Of a stretch of 64,000 nucleotides of DNA, positions 52,801 to 60,602 are shown in pieces. A model generated the notes under the pieces. It was not told where the DNA came from, searched no databases, and was given only the letters and a program-made list of their open reading frames with translations. The DNA is taken from positions 4,595,001 to 4,659,000 of the forward strand of contig NC_092674.1 in assembly GCF_964355755.1 (NCBI RefSeq). The letters run 5' to 3'. Numbering within the stretch: the stretch's first letter is position 1; each line of letters starts with the position of its first letter. The position numbers and the translations under genes were made by a program. Source of the stretch: Antedon mediterranea. Its lineage: Eukaryota; Echinodermata; Crinoidea; Comatulida; Antedonidae.

Positions 52801-55708
52801 TATATATATACATATACAACGACAAAATAAATGGTTAAATTCAACCAAAAATTAATTGGCTGGTAGCCAATTTGACTATTTTTTGCTTTAAATCACAGGT
52901 TTTTTTTTCAGGTAAATAACATTTTTTCGATTAAATTTTTTGTCAAAGTGGACAACTATTATGTGACACTAAAATGGCATATTCAACAAAAAATGTTTTA
53001 CGAATTATGTTTTCAAGGGGACAACATCTTTAATATTATACAAACACAAACCTAAATATCTGATAACTGCTCGAACCATAACAAACATCTCAAGATATGA
53101 AGTAGCGCCAAGATTGTTCAAGACAAGCGCGACACGATCGCCTGAACTTATGGTCATATGACTTGAGTTCGTCTGTTCTGTCATGTGATCGATCATCACA
53201 GCAGCTATATCGTCTGCTTGCATAACCTTTTGAAAATATTATGAATCATTATTTTATATAATTTATAGTTTAAAAAAAAAATGTTTGGGAAAAAATGATG
53301 TTTTAAAAAAGAAAAACATGAACAATAATGATGAAAAATATTGAAAATCAAACCTTTGCCGACAAAAATCGAACGAAAAAGATGACAAAATAAACTGTTA
53401 AAGTCTTCTAAAAAACAACGGACTTCTTTAAGGCAAATTTAAACAAAGGTAAGCGGAAAACCGCGTAGCTTGTCCCACCTAGAATCTGTATCTATCCTGA
53501 GCAGAAACCACCCGTCCGCTTTGCGTTTTGAGCAAATTGTCATAAGGAATAACATAGATTCTATACTTCTATTACCGCTCGTCTGTGTAAATTGGTCTTA
53601 AAACTACGGCTTTTTAGGTAAATAATTGTCTTTTCAATCCGATTTTTGGTCAAGTGAAATTAGGGGAACAATATCTTTTGAACAATGATAGACTCACTCA
53701 CTATACAAGTAGGCCTACTATAAGAGGAGAAGAACACCCATAGAGCTGAATTTAAAAGTGGTTGTCAATTGCTGTCTGGAATAATCAAATTATCTGGTTA
53801 CCTTCATACGTTTAACGCCCGCTTCTCCGTGGACGCCAAGGCCGAGTTCCATCTCATCCTCTCCTAGCGTGAATGTTGCACCAGACCCGGGAACGTGACA
53901 TGGCGAAAGACTTACACCAATTGTCCCTGATCAATTAAACAAACAATTTGAGTTGAAAATTAAGATATTTGTTATTGCAAACATGATTTTAGTTATAACA
54001 TTGACATAAAATAAAAGTATATAAAGTTTGTTATACCGACAGCATTGATCGTCTCCGTGCCAATAGCTGCTATTTCTTCTAACGATCTGCCTTCTTCTGC
54101 TAAAGCGCCGACAATCTAAAAATGAGCCAATCAAGTGATTTCTCAATTCAACCATCTGGTTACTTGGTCACCGTGGGTCATCATAGGTCCGTTCGGACTT
54201 AGCTATTTACCCGGGTAAGTTGATAACACCCACCAGCTCATAAAACTAACGTCTCGCGGGGGTATAGAACCAAGTCAGAACAAAGCCATATAGATAACTT
54301 TTTTTCAATTAAACTCAATTTATTTTCCACATACTACAACCATGTAGGCCTAAATAGAGGATGCATAGGCCTAAAATCTGGCACTAACATTGCGATTTTC
54401 ATGCCTCTGCTTATTTTTGTTTCATGGATTTTAATGGGCTGTCTCAGGATTCGTCATAGAAATAATATTTTTGACTCACTTTCATTAAAAGAACGATACC
54501 ACAAAGGCCACGTCTACCCGCGGTCTTGTCCGTACTGGTGAGGGCGCAGTCTTCTCCAATGGTTATTGTGGCAATCTTGATGTTTTCGGCAGCTGCTCTT
54601 TCGGCCGCAATGCCAAAGTTTAGTCGGTCACCGGTATAATTGGCCACGATTAATAAGACACCACCTTTAGAAGAAATTAAAACAACTTAATAAATATATT
54701 TTTCATTAAGTATTCGGTGTCAATTGTTTTCGTTTCATGTAATCTAAATACGACAGAAAAGGCAAGTTCATATAGACAATCCTCTATCATATTCAACATC
54801 TTTCAAAATTAACGTTTAATCTTAGGTATCTAATTTATCGTTTTGTTTACAGCTCGCGTTTTTTATTGTTAACAAACTTAAGTATGACACGCCATGTATG
54901 CCAAAATGTTTTTATTTTTAGGATTATGAAGCCAACCGCTTAGAACTTAAACTACCTTATTACGTGTGTATAAATGCTGCGCAGCATCAGCAAAGCTCTG
55001 TCTAAACTAGTTTGACAAAAAAAAGTGTGATGTGTCCAAATATGGTAGTGATAACCCAAATATGGTAGTGATATGACATCATCATGTCAATATATGGGCA
55101 CATCACATAAAATTATGACTTACTCGGGCAAGAAATAGCTCGAATTCCGGCTAGAATCTGATTTGGTGGTGGCGATGTGAACACGGATCCAGCCACTGCT
55201 GCCGATAACATTCCCTTTCCTACAAAACCTAGTTTCACAAAAAGCATAACATGTTATACAATATAATAATAATATAGCTGTATATGAATACAAATTAATT
55301 AATAAACATTATTATTTTTAACAAATTTGAAAATGAGACGGACCCGCAGCAAAGGGCTCATGGCCAGATCCTCCTCCACTCAAAATCGTCACTTGACCCT
55401 TCTTCTTTGCTCCTTCAATATCAGTACGCACAACAACTCGATGGCCTAAAAGAAAAAAAAATCTTTAAAAATTAAATAGTATACTGTATAAACCATACAA
55501 CCAAGACAAAAATTGATCAGCAAGTTTACCAGAGAAGAAATGATTATAAAAAAACACGCGTCTAAAAAAAATTATAGCTACGCAAGAACAGAATCTCTAG
55601 CATACCTTTTAGAATCCTGACGTTGAGATTGACTGCCGCCACGCCTTCTAACATCTCGTCCACACATGACTCAGTCGAGTTTAGCAGTTGCTTTTGTTGC
55701 CCAGACAT
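31911..55708 (-). CDS. TKFC: Triokinase/FMN cyclase (dihydroxyacetone kinase), 15 coding exons
   Basis: ATP-dependent kinase for glycerone and D-glyceraldehyde; animal members also split FAD to cyclic FMN. Cytosolic, fructose/glycerone metabolism. Coding exons in order: 55606-55708, 55344-55445, 55124-55228, 54480-54664, 54037-54115, 53802-53926, 53052-53226, 52002-52118, 51469-51615, 50703-50837, 39381-39484, 38636-38739, 38312-38345, 32195-32284, 31911-32069. All junctions are GT-AG and phases agree, giving 587 residues, close to the about 575 of vertebrate TKFC. Visible motifs: GGGSGHEP near residue 60, [10 protein letters not shown] near 112-121, substrate-binding His224 in [11 protein letters not shown], the DhaL metal-binding Asp set at 407, 412 and 414 ([10 protein letters not shown]), PGDRTM near 500-505. 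ATG at 55708 directly follows an acceptor (TTTAG at 55711), so at least one 5' untranslated exon lies upstream. No frameshift or stop is seen, so the gene looks functional. Exon ends are my reading of the genomic sequence; no transcript was available. Confidence 0.93.
32343..33116. repeat. 27-base minisatellite in TKFC intron 13
   Basis: About 28 copies of a unit like ACCAATTTACTGGAAAGTTG plus 7 bases, alternating with a TTGCAGG version. A longer variant with GGGAAGGTATAGC recurs 111 bases apart (near 32761 and 32872). The unit length is a multiple of three, so several frames stay open on both strands; these are not genes. Confidence 0.95.
33810..34115 (-). mobile_element. Possible Penelope-like element remnant
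   Basis: The block AGCTTTCGGGCAACACTAGC then CCTTCATCAG resembles the terminal regions of Penelope-like retroelements. No reverse transcriptase or GIY-YIG coding is seen. Confidence 0.4.
33914..33942 (-). ncRNA. Hammerhead-ribozyme-like core
   Basis: The minus strand reads CTGATGA, A, GGGC, loop TAGTGTT, GCCC, GAAA, GC. That is the CUGAUGA / stem II / GAAA order of a hammerhead core. A stem III can be drawn with a long loop, but stem I pairs poorly, so cleavage activity is doubtful. Confidence 0.4.
34285..34350 (+). repeat. tRNA-derived sequence (SINE head or tRNA pseudogene)
   Basis: A-box-like TAGCCGAGTGGTTAGGA and B-box-like GAGTTCAATTCC at tRNA spacing, with GACTGTCAT between them. Acceptor and anticodon stems do not pair, so it is not a working tRNA. 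In TKFC intron 13. Confidence 0.55.
34628..34760 (+). mobile_element. Family A MITE, copy 8
   Basis: In TKFC intron 13. Ends decayed (ACTCTGTCTATATAGTATC; GATGTAGGCATTTATAGGCTT). Confidence 0.85.
34883..34973. mobile_element. M1 MITE with TTA duplication (91 bp)
   Basis: TTA (34880-34882), AGCTCAGTTCACACTGAGCC ... GGGCTCAATATGAACGTAGC plus T, TTA (34974-34976). In TKFC intron 13. Confidence 0.82.
36072..36229. mobile_element. Family B MITE
   Basis: TGCTTGGTTCTCACTAG ... CAAGTGGGAACCAGGCT. In TKFC intron 13. The left terminal base is mutated. Confidence 0.88.
36341..36677. mobile_element. Family B MITE split by another family B copy
   Basis: Left half 36341-36447 and right half 36633-36677. 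TTA flanks the whole (36338-36340, 36678-36680). The insert is 36451-36629. Confidence 0.92.
36451..36629. mobile_element. Family B MITE nested in family B (179 bp)
   Basis: AGCGTGGTTCCCACTAGCG ... TAGGAACCAAGCT with TTA on both sides (36448-36450, 36630-36632). Almost identical in sequence to 36681-36859. Confidence 0.93.
36681..36859. mobile_element. Family B MITE in tandem with its neighbour (179 bp)
   Basis: Shares the TTA at 36678-36680 with the copy on its left; TTA on the right at 36860-36862. Confidence 0.93.
37801..37956 (+). mobile_element. Family A MITE, copy 9
   Basis: In TKFC intron 13. Two core units. Directly followed by a family B fragment. Confidence 0.9.
37957..38003. mobile_element. 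Family B left-end fragment
   Basis: AACTTGGTTCCAAATAGGAC then CCCAACGCAAGTAATG, joined to family A copy 9. Confidence 0.6.
38030..38165 (+). mobile_element. Possible retroposon 3' end in TKFC intron 13
   Basis: [18 protein letters not shown]-like frame, then an AT-rich end GGAATAAATGAAATGAAAAT. Tentative. Confidence 0.4.
38430..38475 (-). repeat. Family D fragment, copy 5, in TKFC intron 12
   Basis: TTTTGGCACATATGGCGTTT then CATACGTGTACTAC. Lies about 85 bases from microexon 13. Confidence 0.65.
38849..38990 (-). mobile_element. Family A MITE, copy 10, with TAA target duplication
   Basis: In TKFC intron 11. The cleanest boundaries of the family: TAA (38846-38848), AGCTCTGTCTAC ... GTAGACAGCT, TAA (38991-38993). 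The TWA duplication points to the PIF/Harbinger class. Confidence 0.92.
39157..39301. mobile_element. Family B MITE
   Basis: TAA on both sides (39154-39156, 39302-39304). AGCTTGGTTACCACTAGGAC ... TAGTGGGAACCAATCT. In TKFC intron 11. Confidence 0.92.
40014..40200 (-). mobile_element. Family A MITE, copy 11
   Basis: In TKFC intron 10; three core units in tandem, two with a perfect CArG box. Confidence 0.9.
40425..40549. mobile_element. Family B MITE, shortened
   Basis: AGCTTGGTTTCCACTAAGAC ... TCAGTGGGAAGCAAGC. In TKFC intron 10. Confidence 0.88.
41396..41566 (+). mobile_element. Family A MITE, copy 12
   Basis: In TKFC intron 10, just before the minisatellite. Three core units; the right terminal repeat is broken. 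Confidence 0.88.
41592..43615. repeat. 22-base minisatellite in TKFC intron 10
   Basis: About 90 tandem copies of a unit like ACAACAGTAGTCCTATCACC plus 2 more bases, with 19-, 25- and 28-base variants made by gain or loss of CAC. Many units carry GTAGGCCTA instead of GTAGTCCTA. The array includes a block duplicated about 563 bases apart. It stops where the outer transposon begins and resumes at 48899. Confidence 0.95.
43930..43952 (+). repeat. Harbinger left terminal inverted repeat
   Basis: 23 bases exactly complementary to 48132-48154. A second shared motif, CAGTACGG, occurs just inside each end and may be a subterminal binding site. Confidence 0.9.
44109..45884 (+). CDS. Harbinger partner protein: Myb/SANT-like with Gln-rich coiled C-terminus, 4 exons
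   Basis: Second gene of the Harbinger element. In this superfamily such a protein binds the transposon ends and helps the transposase into the nucleus. Best model: exons 44109-44129, 44714-44745, 45064-45471, 45569-45884, phases matched, about 258 residues. The well-supported part runs [20 protein letters not shown], then [16 protein letters not shown] and [17 protein letters not shown], a trihelical SANT/MADF-like pattern. After it come acidic and basic stretches with a nuclear-localisation-like PKRRN. The end is a Glu/Arg-rich helix followed by a polyglutamine coil, ending FLKSMEKKN. The first two exons are inferred from splice sites and phase only. Confidence 0.75.
46561..47969 (-). CDS. 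PIF/Harbinger transposase (DDE_Tnp_4 type), 2 exons
   Basis: Cuts and rejoins transposon ends in the nucleus. Exons 47782-47969 and 46561-47452 join with a split AGA codon to give about 359 residues, the usual size for the family. The N-terminus reads [18 protein letters not shown], followed by an acidic stretch. Exon 2 opens [17 protein letters not shown]. Catalytic residues are visible: Asp177 in GFVDGT, Asp258 in [10 protein letters not shown] and Glu295 in ISVEWLFG. The conserved [11 protein letters not shown] and GPVEGRRHD blocks lie between the first two. An in-frame ATG at 48050 would add 27 residues; I prefer 47969 because homologues often begin near MANL-type starts. No stop or frameshift is seen. 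Confidence 0.9.
48132..48154 (-). repeat. Harbinger right terminal inverted repeat
   Basis: Exact inverse of 43930-43952, ending ...GAAAGCTCGCT, followed by the ATT duplication. Confidence 0.9.
48899..48960. repeat. Displaced end of the 22-base minisatellite
   Basis: Two to three units of the same CCACACAACAGTAGGCCTA array lie beyond the outer transposon, showing it was inserted into the array. Confidence 0.9.
49294..49460. mobile_element. Family B MITE, variant core
   Basis: TTA on both sides (49291-49293, 49461-49463). AGCGTGATTCCCACTAG ... CTAGTGGGGACCAAGCT. Core as in 9250-9466. Confidence 0.92.
49868..50305. mobile_element. Family B MITE hosting a family G insertion
   Basis: The left end AGCTTGGTTCCCACTAGAAC is intact; the right end is decayed after GTCCTTGTGCTGCGTC. 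Split at GACAGTTA by 49935-50213. Confidence 0.88.
49935..50213. mobile_element. Family G insertion (279 bp) with TTA duplication
   Basis: Starts AGGCTGGTTTCCTGTCGACG and ends ACGATTCTTACGTA, flanked by TTA (49932-49934, 50214-50216). The intact host site in other family B copies proves the boundaries. Inside, ACAGGAAACCG recurs three times. The two termini do not match well, so this may be a composite. Confidence 0.8.
50305..50540. repeat. Family H repeat block in TKFC intron 10
   Basis: G-run, then GGTGTCCCTTGAATTGGG, AGAGGTGTCCCCTGAATAGC and two copies of GTTCCCATAATAGGGGTGTT. Confidence 0.55.
51195..51450 (+). mobile_element. Possible retroposon in TKFC intron 9
   Basis: GC-rich body unlike its surroundings, ending in GATTGAATAAAAAAAAAATA, an A-rich tail about 20 bases from the exon 9 donor. 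Family not recognised. Confidence 0.45.
51469..51615 (-). CDS. TKFC: TKFC exon 9: start of DhaK-DhaL linker
   Basis: The exon encodes about 50 residues beginning DKDTTAIGW, which matches the end of the DhaK domain. It continues into a Ser/Thr-rich, low-conservation linker ([15 protein letters not shown]). Both ends are phase 1. Two repeats crowd it: an A-rich retroposon-like tail lies about 20 bases past its donor, and its acceptor region is duplicated 121 bases upstream in the direction of transcription. Confidence 0.85.
52002..55708 (-). CDS. TKFC: TKFC exons 1-8: DhaK kinase domain
   Basis: These eight exons encode residues 1 to about 331, the DhaK half that binds the carbonyl substrate. 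Exon 1 gives the start [15 protein letters not shown]. Exon 2 carries the SGGGSGHEP loop. Exon 4 carries [10 protein letters not shown] and AGRRGLCG. Exon 6 carries the His that forms the hemiaminal bond with glycerone. Exon 7 encodes the [12 protein letters not shown] and [10 protein letters not shown] segments, and exon 8 encodes [13 protein letters not shown]. Introns here are short (under 1.1 kb), unlike those in the DhaL half. Intron 3 holds a truncated family A element that starts about 14 bases from the exon 3 donor. Confidence 0.92.
52280..52440 (+). mobile_element. Possible LINE 3' end in TKFC intron 7
   Basis: GAACCCCATTGGAAATAAAT to an AAATAAATAAATAAAAAATA tail. Only the non-coding end is present. 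Confidence 0.45.
52750..52820. repeat. (TA)n microsatellite in TKFC intron 7
   Basis: More than 20 TA dinucleotides broken by single changes. Confidence 0.95.
53430..53600. mobile_element. Family C MITE, copy 2
   Basis: Same core (CTTGTCCCACCTAGAATCTG; ATAAGGAATAACATAGATTC) and right end GTCTGTGTAAATTGGTCT. In TKFC intron 6. Confidence 0.85.
54880..54912 (+). repeat. Family D fragment, copy 6, in TKFC intron 3
   Basis: AAGTATGACACGCCATGTAT then GCCAAAATG. Confidence 0.55.
54992..55110 (+). mobile_element. Family A MITE, copy 13, truncated
   Basis: In TKFC intron 3. The right terminal repeat is missing, and the element stops about 14 bases from the exon 3 donor. Confidence 0.88.
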
Positions 55709-56260
55709 TTCTAAATTAATGCAAGTCAGATCTAAAGCTCTCTGTCTATACTATCAACCTTTATGTGACAAAAAAAAATTGATGTGCCCATAATTATATG
55801 GACATGATGATGTCATATCACTACCATATTTGGAATATCACTTCCACATTTGGGCATATCACACTTTTTTTGTCAGACTAATTTAATAGTGTAGACAGAG
55901 CTTTAGCAATAGAAAACAAATACATGCTATGAATTATTATTACTCTACACAACACTGCTTAAACCAAAATATCACAAACTTTTACGTGACTTTTTAGCGA
56001 GTTCAACTCCAAAAAAATCTAATAAAATTCTGTATTAAATGTATATAAAAAAAATAATATAACAAATACTGTAACATATAATATATTCAGCATTTAGGTT
56101 CTTCTTCTGAAAAGTTAAATTTATGCAAAATTTGTTAAATATCTGAAATGTTTAGTAAATAAACTCCACTTTTAACAGTGAGGAACAACAATCGTGAGGA
56201 TGGTTAAAATTAACACAGCGCCCTCTTCGCTATGAAAGCGACAATAAACATTAGGTAAAA
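55709..56260. promoter_or_regulatory. Putative shared promoter of TKFC and MRPL30
   Basis: The two start codons diverge across 552 bases. The TKFC side includes an acceptor just before its ATG and a family A transposon (55734-55904), so part of this is probably TKFC 5' intron. The likely initiation region is 56150-56260, next to the MRPL30 ATG. There is no clear TATA box, as is common for housekeeping pairs. Start sites cannot be placed from sequence alone. Confidence 0.5.
55734..55904 (-). mobile_element. Family A MITE, copy 14, in the TKFC 5' region
   Basis: Both ends present, with TA on each side. Lies 25 bases from the TKFC start codon on the promoter side, probably in a 5' untranslated intron. 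Confidence 0.9.
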
Positions 56261-59189
56261 ATGGCGACACAGGCTCTGAAAAACGTGGTAAGAAATCATA
56301 GAATTCACATAGATATACAATCAAGCTATAATAAATAACAAATCAACAGTGCACTGAATTAAATGTAGATACGGCTATCACTTTTTATCAGTCCCTGACG
56401 TAAGCCTTTAAGGGCTAGGCCAAGTTGGATGGAAAGTAGTTGTGGGTTGTTGTGACCCTGTCTGTGTGAGTGAGTGCTGTGCCTGTCTTGTCCAGGTCTT
56501 TTCAGTACTAGGCTAGCTAGCATACCCTGGCTGGGTGTGGTGAAATGTCAACAAATGAACCGAGTATTTTTGGAATGTTATGTCAGAAATTAAAATTTTC
56601 TAGGTCTTGTTCTCACCTTAGTAATACAGAGAGGTAGTGAAAGCTTGCTATCGCTGCAGGAAAATCAAGCAAAACTGACTTCAAACTTGTAAATAAATAA
56701 ATACATTGACGGTACGGCTCGTTTTTTTTTAACCGTATGTTACGCTCGACTTTGACCTACTAATTCATGGAGCGCCGAATTCGTCATACAATCAATCAAA
56801 TCATGTGATTTACTTGATCGACTCTTTTTTACGTTTGAGATCAGGATGTTACTCCATTTCTAAATGATTTAATTATTATATTTTATTTCAAACAATATTT
56901 TATTTCTCTGATTGTTTTTGTTCAAATTCTAGATTTTCAGACCACAAAATTGGATAATCAACAATAAACCGATTTGCAGTCATATACGCCCATATTGTTC
57001 GGTACATCAACAAGAAAATGTTACTACAGAATCAAAGACAGAGCGCCCTCATATGTTACACGCTGTGTGGAGGGTAAGGGGCTTGGTGCGCAGACCTTAT
57101 ACTGAAAGGAAATTATGTTGGAAGCTTGGTCTGGACAAAGTAAGTGAATACACTTAGCCTCATCCAATTAAAGACCAATGTAAATTAGTATATGAATAAG
57201 TTAGTACTTAAGTGATTCTAATCAAAGACCATACTACTACAGTACTATTGAAACCCTTGCCCCAATATACAATTTGAATAAAAGTTACTTAAGTGAATCA
57301 CAGACCATGCTACTACTATTAAAACCCATTGGCCGTACATCAATTCACACTTAGGGAAATACTTTATTTAAAAAAATTTAAGGGACGACATACTTAAATA
57401 TGTATTGATTTAAGTGAAATATCTCACTTAAGTGTGATTGGTAAATATGGCCTTTGAATCAAATAGAGCATTTATGAAAAATTCAGAGACCAATCAACAT
57501 CCACTCTCCCAACCCCTCTGCCCCACCCATTGTTGAGGAGTGAGTCTGAAAGAATGACCTTTTATTGACTGTCTTGTACATAAAGCATTGTGTAATGTTA
57601 AATTAGCTTTGCCAGGAAATGTCAGTACATGTTAACCTGTTTATTCATGCAGTTAATTCTTTTGCACTTCCTCCCTCAGAGGTTAGCAATGAGTGAGTCT
57701 TTGTAAAATATCAATCTTTGTTTTCAGGAGGACAAAAACAATTTTTTTAAATAAAAAATGAGTGTATAGAATTGTATTGTGTGTTTCTATTCCATATATT
57801 GATGACATTCTCTGTGTAAACTAATAAATGACTGTGGTCCATTCATCCATTAAAGACTTGTTCGAGAGCAGCTTGTGCGCCCCTCATCTCAAATCAGTCT
57901 TCCCTCCAAACTTTAATTTAATATAATTTGTATCATGATACAAAATTTAATTTAAGAAAATGATAATGATAAATGAAAAAAAAAGCGGGAAGAAGTGCGG
58001 CACCCCCTGGATCTGCCCTTGTTTTTAAACAAATAATAATAATTTTTAGTGTACAGTATGTCAATGTCATGTCCCATACAAAAGTAGTAAATATATAAGA
58101 TTGTTTACCAAAAGACTGAGGGTACCTTAATGTAATATCCTGTCATTTCATACTACATTTGGACTTGTACTCCGGTGTGAGTGATGTTTTGAGAAAACAT
58201 CTGTGAACTGTTACAGTACTCACTTCCTCAGAGAACAAGCTTTGAATCATCACCCCCAGGGGGAAAGTACGTGACGAGTGTGTTCAATAATCGAAAATAC
58301 ATAACGTGTCATTCAACCCTATACAGATTTTTGTTTTTATGAAACCCACAACAAAAAGATTCCTCTTCAGCTCTGTCTACACTATCAAACTAGTTTGACA
58401 AAAATAGTGTGATGTTCCTAAATATGGTAGTGATATGCTTAAATATGGTAGTGATATGACATCATCATGTCCATATATGGGCACATTTTTGTCACATAAA
58501 GTTTGTTAGTGTAGACATAATTTATGATGTACAGTAAACATTTTATTATCACATTTTTTGCTTGTTCTTCTGCTAGTTAAAATACTTTTTATTTATTAAC
58601 AACATGAAACAAAAAAATGAATAAAATTAAACTCTGAATAGGCCATTTGTACTTTTAATAAAGAAACAAAAATAATAATTTTTTTTTTGTTCAATTTTCA
58701 GGTACAAACAATAACATACAATAACATACAACGGTGCAGTACCCCGGGGATTTTCATGAATTCTAAAGCTTTGTTCCGACAATGATGCAACGCCAGGACG
58801 TAGCGCAACGCAAAGTGATTTGACAAATCACAAAGGATAGATTATTTAAACAGTCGCATGTGATTGGTCAACTTGCCTGCGTTGTTATGAGTCATAACTG
58901 GTTGTCATACAGAATCTTTTTTCTTCTAAATCTCTAATTATGTCCTTATTTTCAGAGATTTCAAGCAAAAATCCATAAAAATACACCCCAAGTGAACATC
59001 CTGCTAAGGAAAATACAACATCTGATTCGCGTTAAGCCCGTCATTTTAAAAGACGGCATACCGGAAAAGGAGGACTTTGAAAATTGCCAACTGAAATGGA
59101 ACGGTGAATTAATAATTAAGAAGAAACTGGAACCAACTTCTTCTTCTCAAAGTGTACAACATTCATTGACGGATGGCAGCAACAAATAA
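56261..59189 (+). CDS. MRPL30: Mitochondrial large-subunit ribosomal protein L30 (uL30m), 3 exons
   Basis: Component of the 39S mitoribosome subunit. Exons: 56261-56287, 56933-57139, 58956-59189; all junctions are phase 0 with GT-AG ends. The product is 155 residues, close to the roughly 160 of vertebrate MRPL30. It starts MATQALKNV. Exon 2 ends RRPYTERKLCWKLGLDK, matching the family segment before the central uL30 fold. Exon 3 opens RFQAKIHKNTPQVNILLRK and continues HLIRVKPV, the hallmark uL30m stretch. The N-terminal 50 or so residues are rich in basic and polar residues, as expected of a mitochondrial targeting region. For exon 2 the acceptor TTCTAG (exon from 56933) is required; the later TTTTCAG would put a stop in frame. 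Intron 2 holds a family A (58368-58520) and a family B (58767-58893) element. Confidence 0.88.
58368..58520 (+). mobile_element. Family A MITE, copy 15
   Basis: In MRPL30 intron 2; two core units, right end shortened. Confidence 0.9.
58767..58893. mobile_element. Family B MITE, right end decayed
   Basis: TAA then AGCTTTGTTCCGACAATGAT, with GATTTGACAAATCACAAAGG and ATTGGTCAACTTGCCTGCG. In MRPL30 intron 2. Confidence 0.8.
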
Positions 59190-59237
59190 GACCGTGGTTG
59201 AAGTACGTAAAGTGAACTAAGAGGAAACATTCTGAAG

Positions 59238-59578
59238 TTCTGTTTACCATTACACTATCAAACTTTATGTTACAAACAAATGTGATATGCCCATACAGGT
59301 CTTGTCTTTTAAGGCGAGCGAGTGTGATCACTCATTTAACACGCTCCTAAACTGCCCTTGAGGATTGTGATTTACAACATGCTTAAATTTGGTAAACTTC
59401 TACACACCAAAATACAAACAGCACACCTACAGCATCCCTGAATGTATTGAGGAGTGCAGTTTGCCTGCCCAAACATGAACATGATGATGTCATACCACTA
59501 TATGTGGGCATATCACTACCATATTTGGGCACATCACACTTTTTTTGTCAAACTAGTTTGATAGTGTAGATAGAGCTT
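59238..59578 (-). mobile_element. Family A MITE, copy 16, interrupted
   Basis: Begins 48 bases after the MRPL30 stop codon. About 165 unrelated bases (59296-59460, starting CAGGTCTTGTC and ending TTTGCCTG) split it. Confidence 0.8.
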
Positions 59579-59747
59579 AACAATCATACAAATGAGTGCA
59601 TCTGGTGATATTTTGAAGCTTGCATAAGTTTATGCAAATGAAATGAACAGTTATATAACAGGGGTCAGATTTATCAAAACTTGCTTAACAATGTAATCTT
59701 TGTAGTAAGTCAATAATTAGTCCATTCAACTAGTTGGATAACTGAAC

Positions 59748-59938
59748 GCTAATTTACATAGACGGTAAACAGTAAGCGGAAAAGCATGTTAACTTGTCCC
59801 ACGTATAATCTTTATCTATCCTGAGCGGAATCCACCCATCCACTCACACAGTGACATTGTGTGTAAATGGTTATAAGGAATAACATAGATTCTATAATTG
59901 TTATTACCATTACCGCTCGTGTCTGTAAATTAGCCTTT
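59748..59938. mobile_element. Family C MITE, copy 3
   Basis: GCTAATTTACATAGACGGTA ... CTGTAAATTAGCCT before TTA; core as in the other copies. Confidence 0.85.
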
Positions 59939-60602
59939 AAGCTTGATTCTTAAACTTAAAGCTGAGGTACAGGCATGAATTTTAAATATAATATTTGGTT
60001 AATTGTACATAAATCAAATATTTGTAACAGAAATCAAGACGAAAAAACATGAATTTCCCTTAATATGGCCAAATACAAAATTTTGCAAAATTCTTCCATA
60101 AAAACCAGGAAGACCTTTTTTCAGTAGTTAGGTAGTTAACCTAATGTAATAACATGTCTTGTGACTCCCTAGAAGGTGAAAAAAGATGGTGGATATACGG
60201 TGGATAATTTTTGCTATAGCATGAAAATAAAAATTTGAAGTTGAATAAAAATTCCAAAAATGTAATATTCAAGTTATATTACCTATACTTAGTCATCTGA
60301 AATTTTTTTTTTACCACACTGTTGATTTTTCGTAGCTTTTTAAAATGCCTCTCTATTTACAAAATTTGTGTACAAAAGAATAGAGATTTTACTGTGTAAT
60401 TTGAACTATCCCCCCACTGATAAGAAAGTGCTTATTTTCAACAAGCTCGTGTAACACAAATAAAATTCCAAAAATTATGAAACATAGGGGAAACTATAGA
60501 TCGATAATTAATGGAATGTATGATCAATGGCAATTTGTTGCCCGCACCTGGCCTTTAAGCACTGCTGAACTATCTTGACTTAAGCAAAAATTGATAAATG
60601 AT

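Noticed and set aside
54444-54647. Stand-alone small protein beginning [12 protein letters not shown]
   Set aside because: It is the middle of TKFC exon 4; the apparent Met is not the gene start.
58992-59189. Stand-alone 65-residue protein beginning MNILLRK
   Set aside because: It is MRPL30 exon 3; the upstream HKNTPQV part of the fold lies before this apparent start, which is Val in frame.
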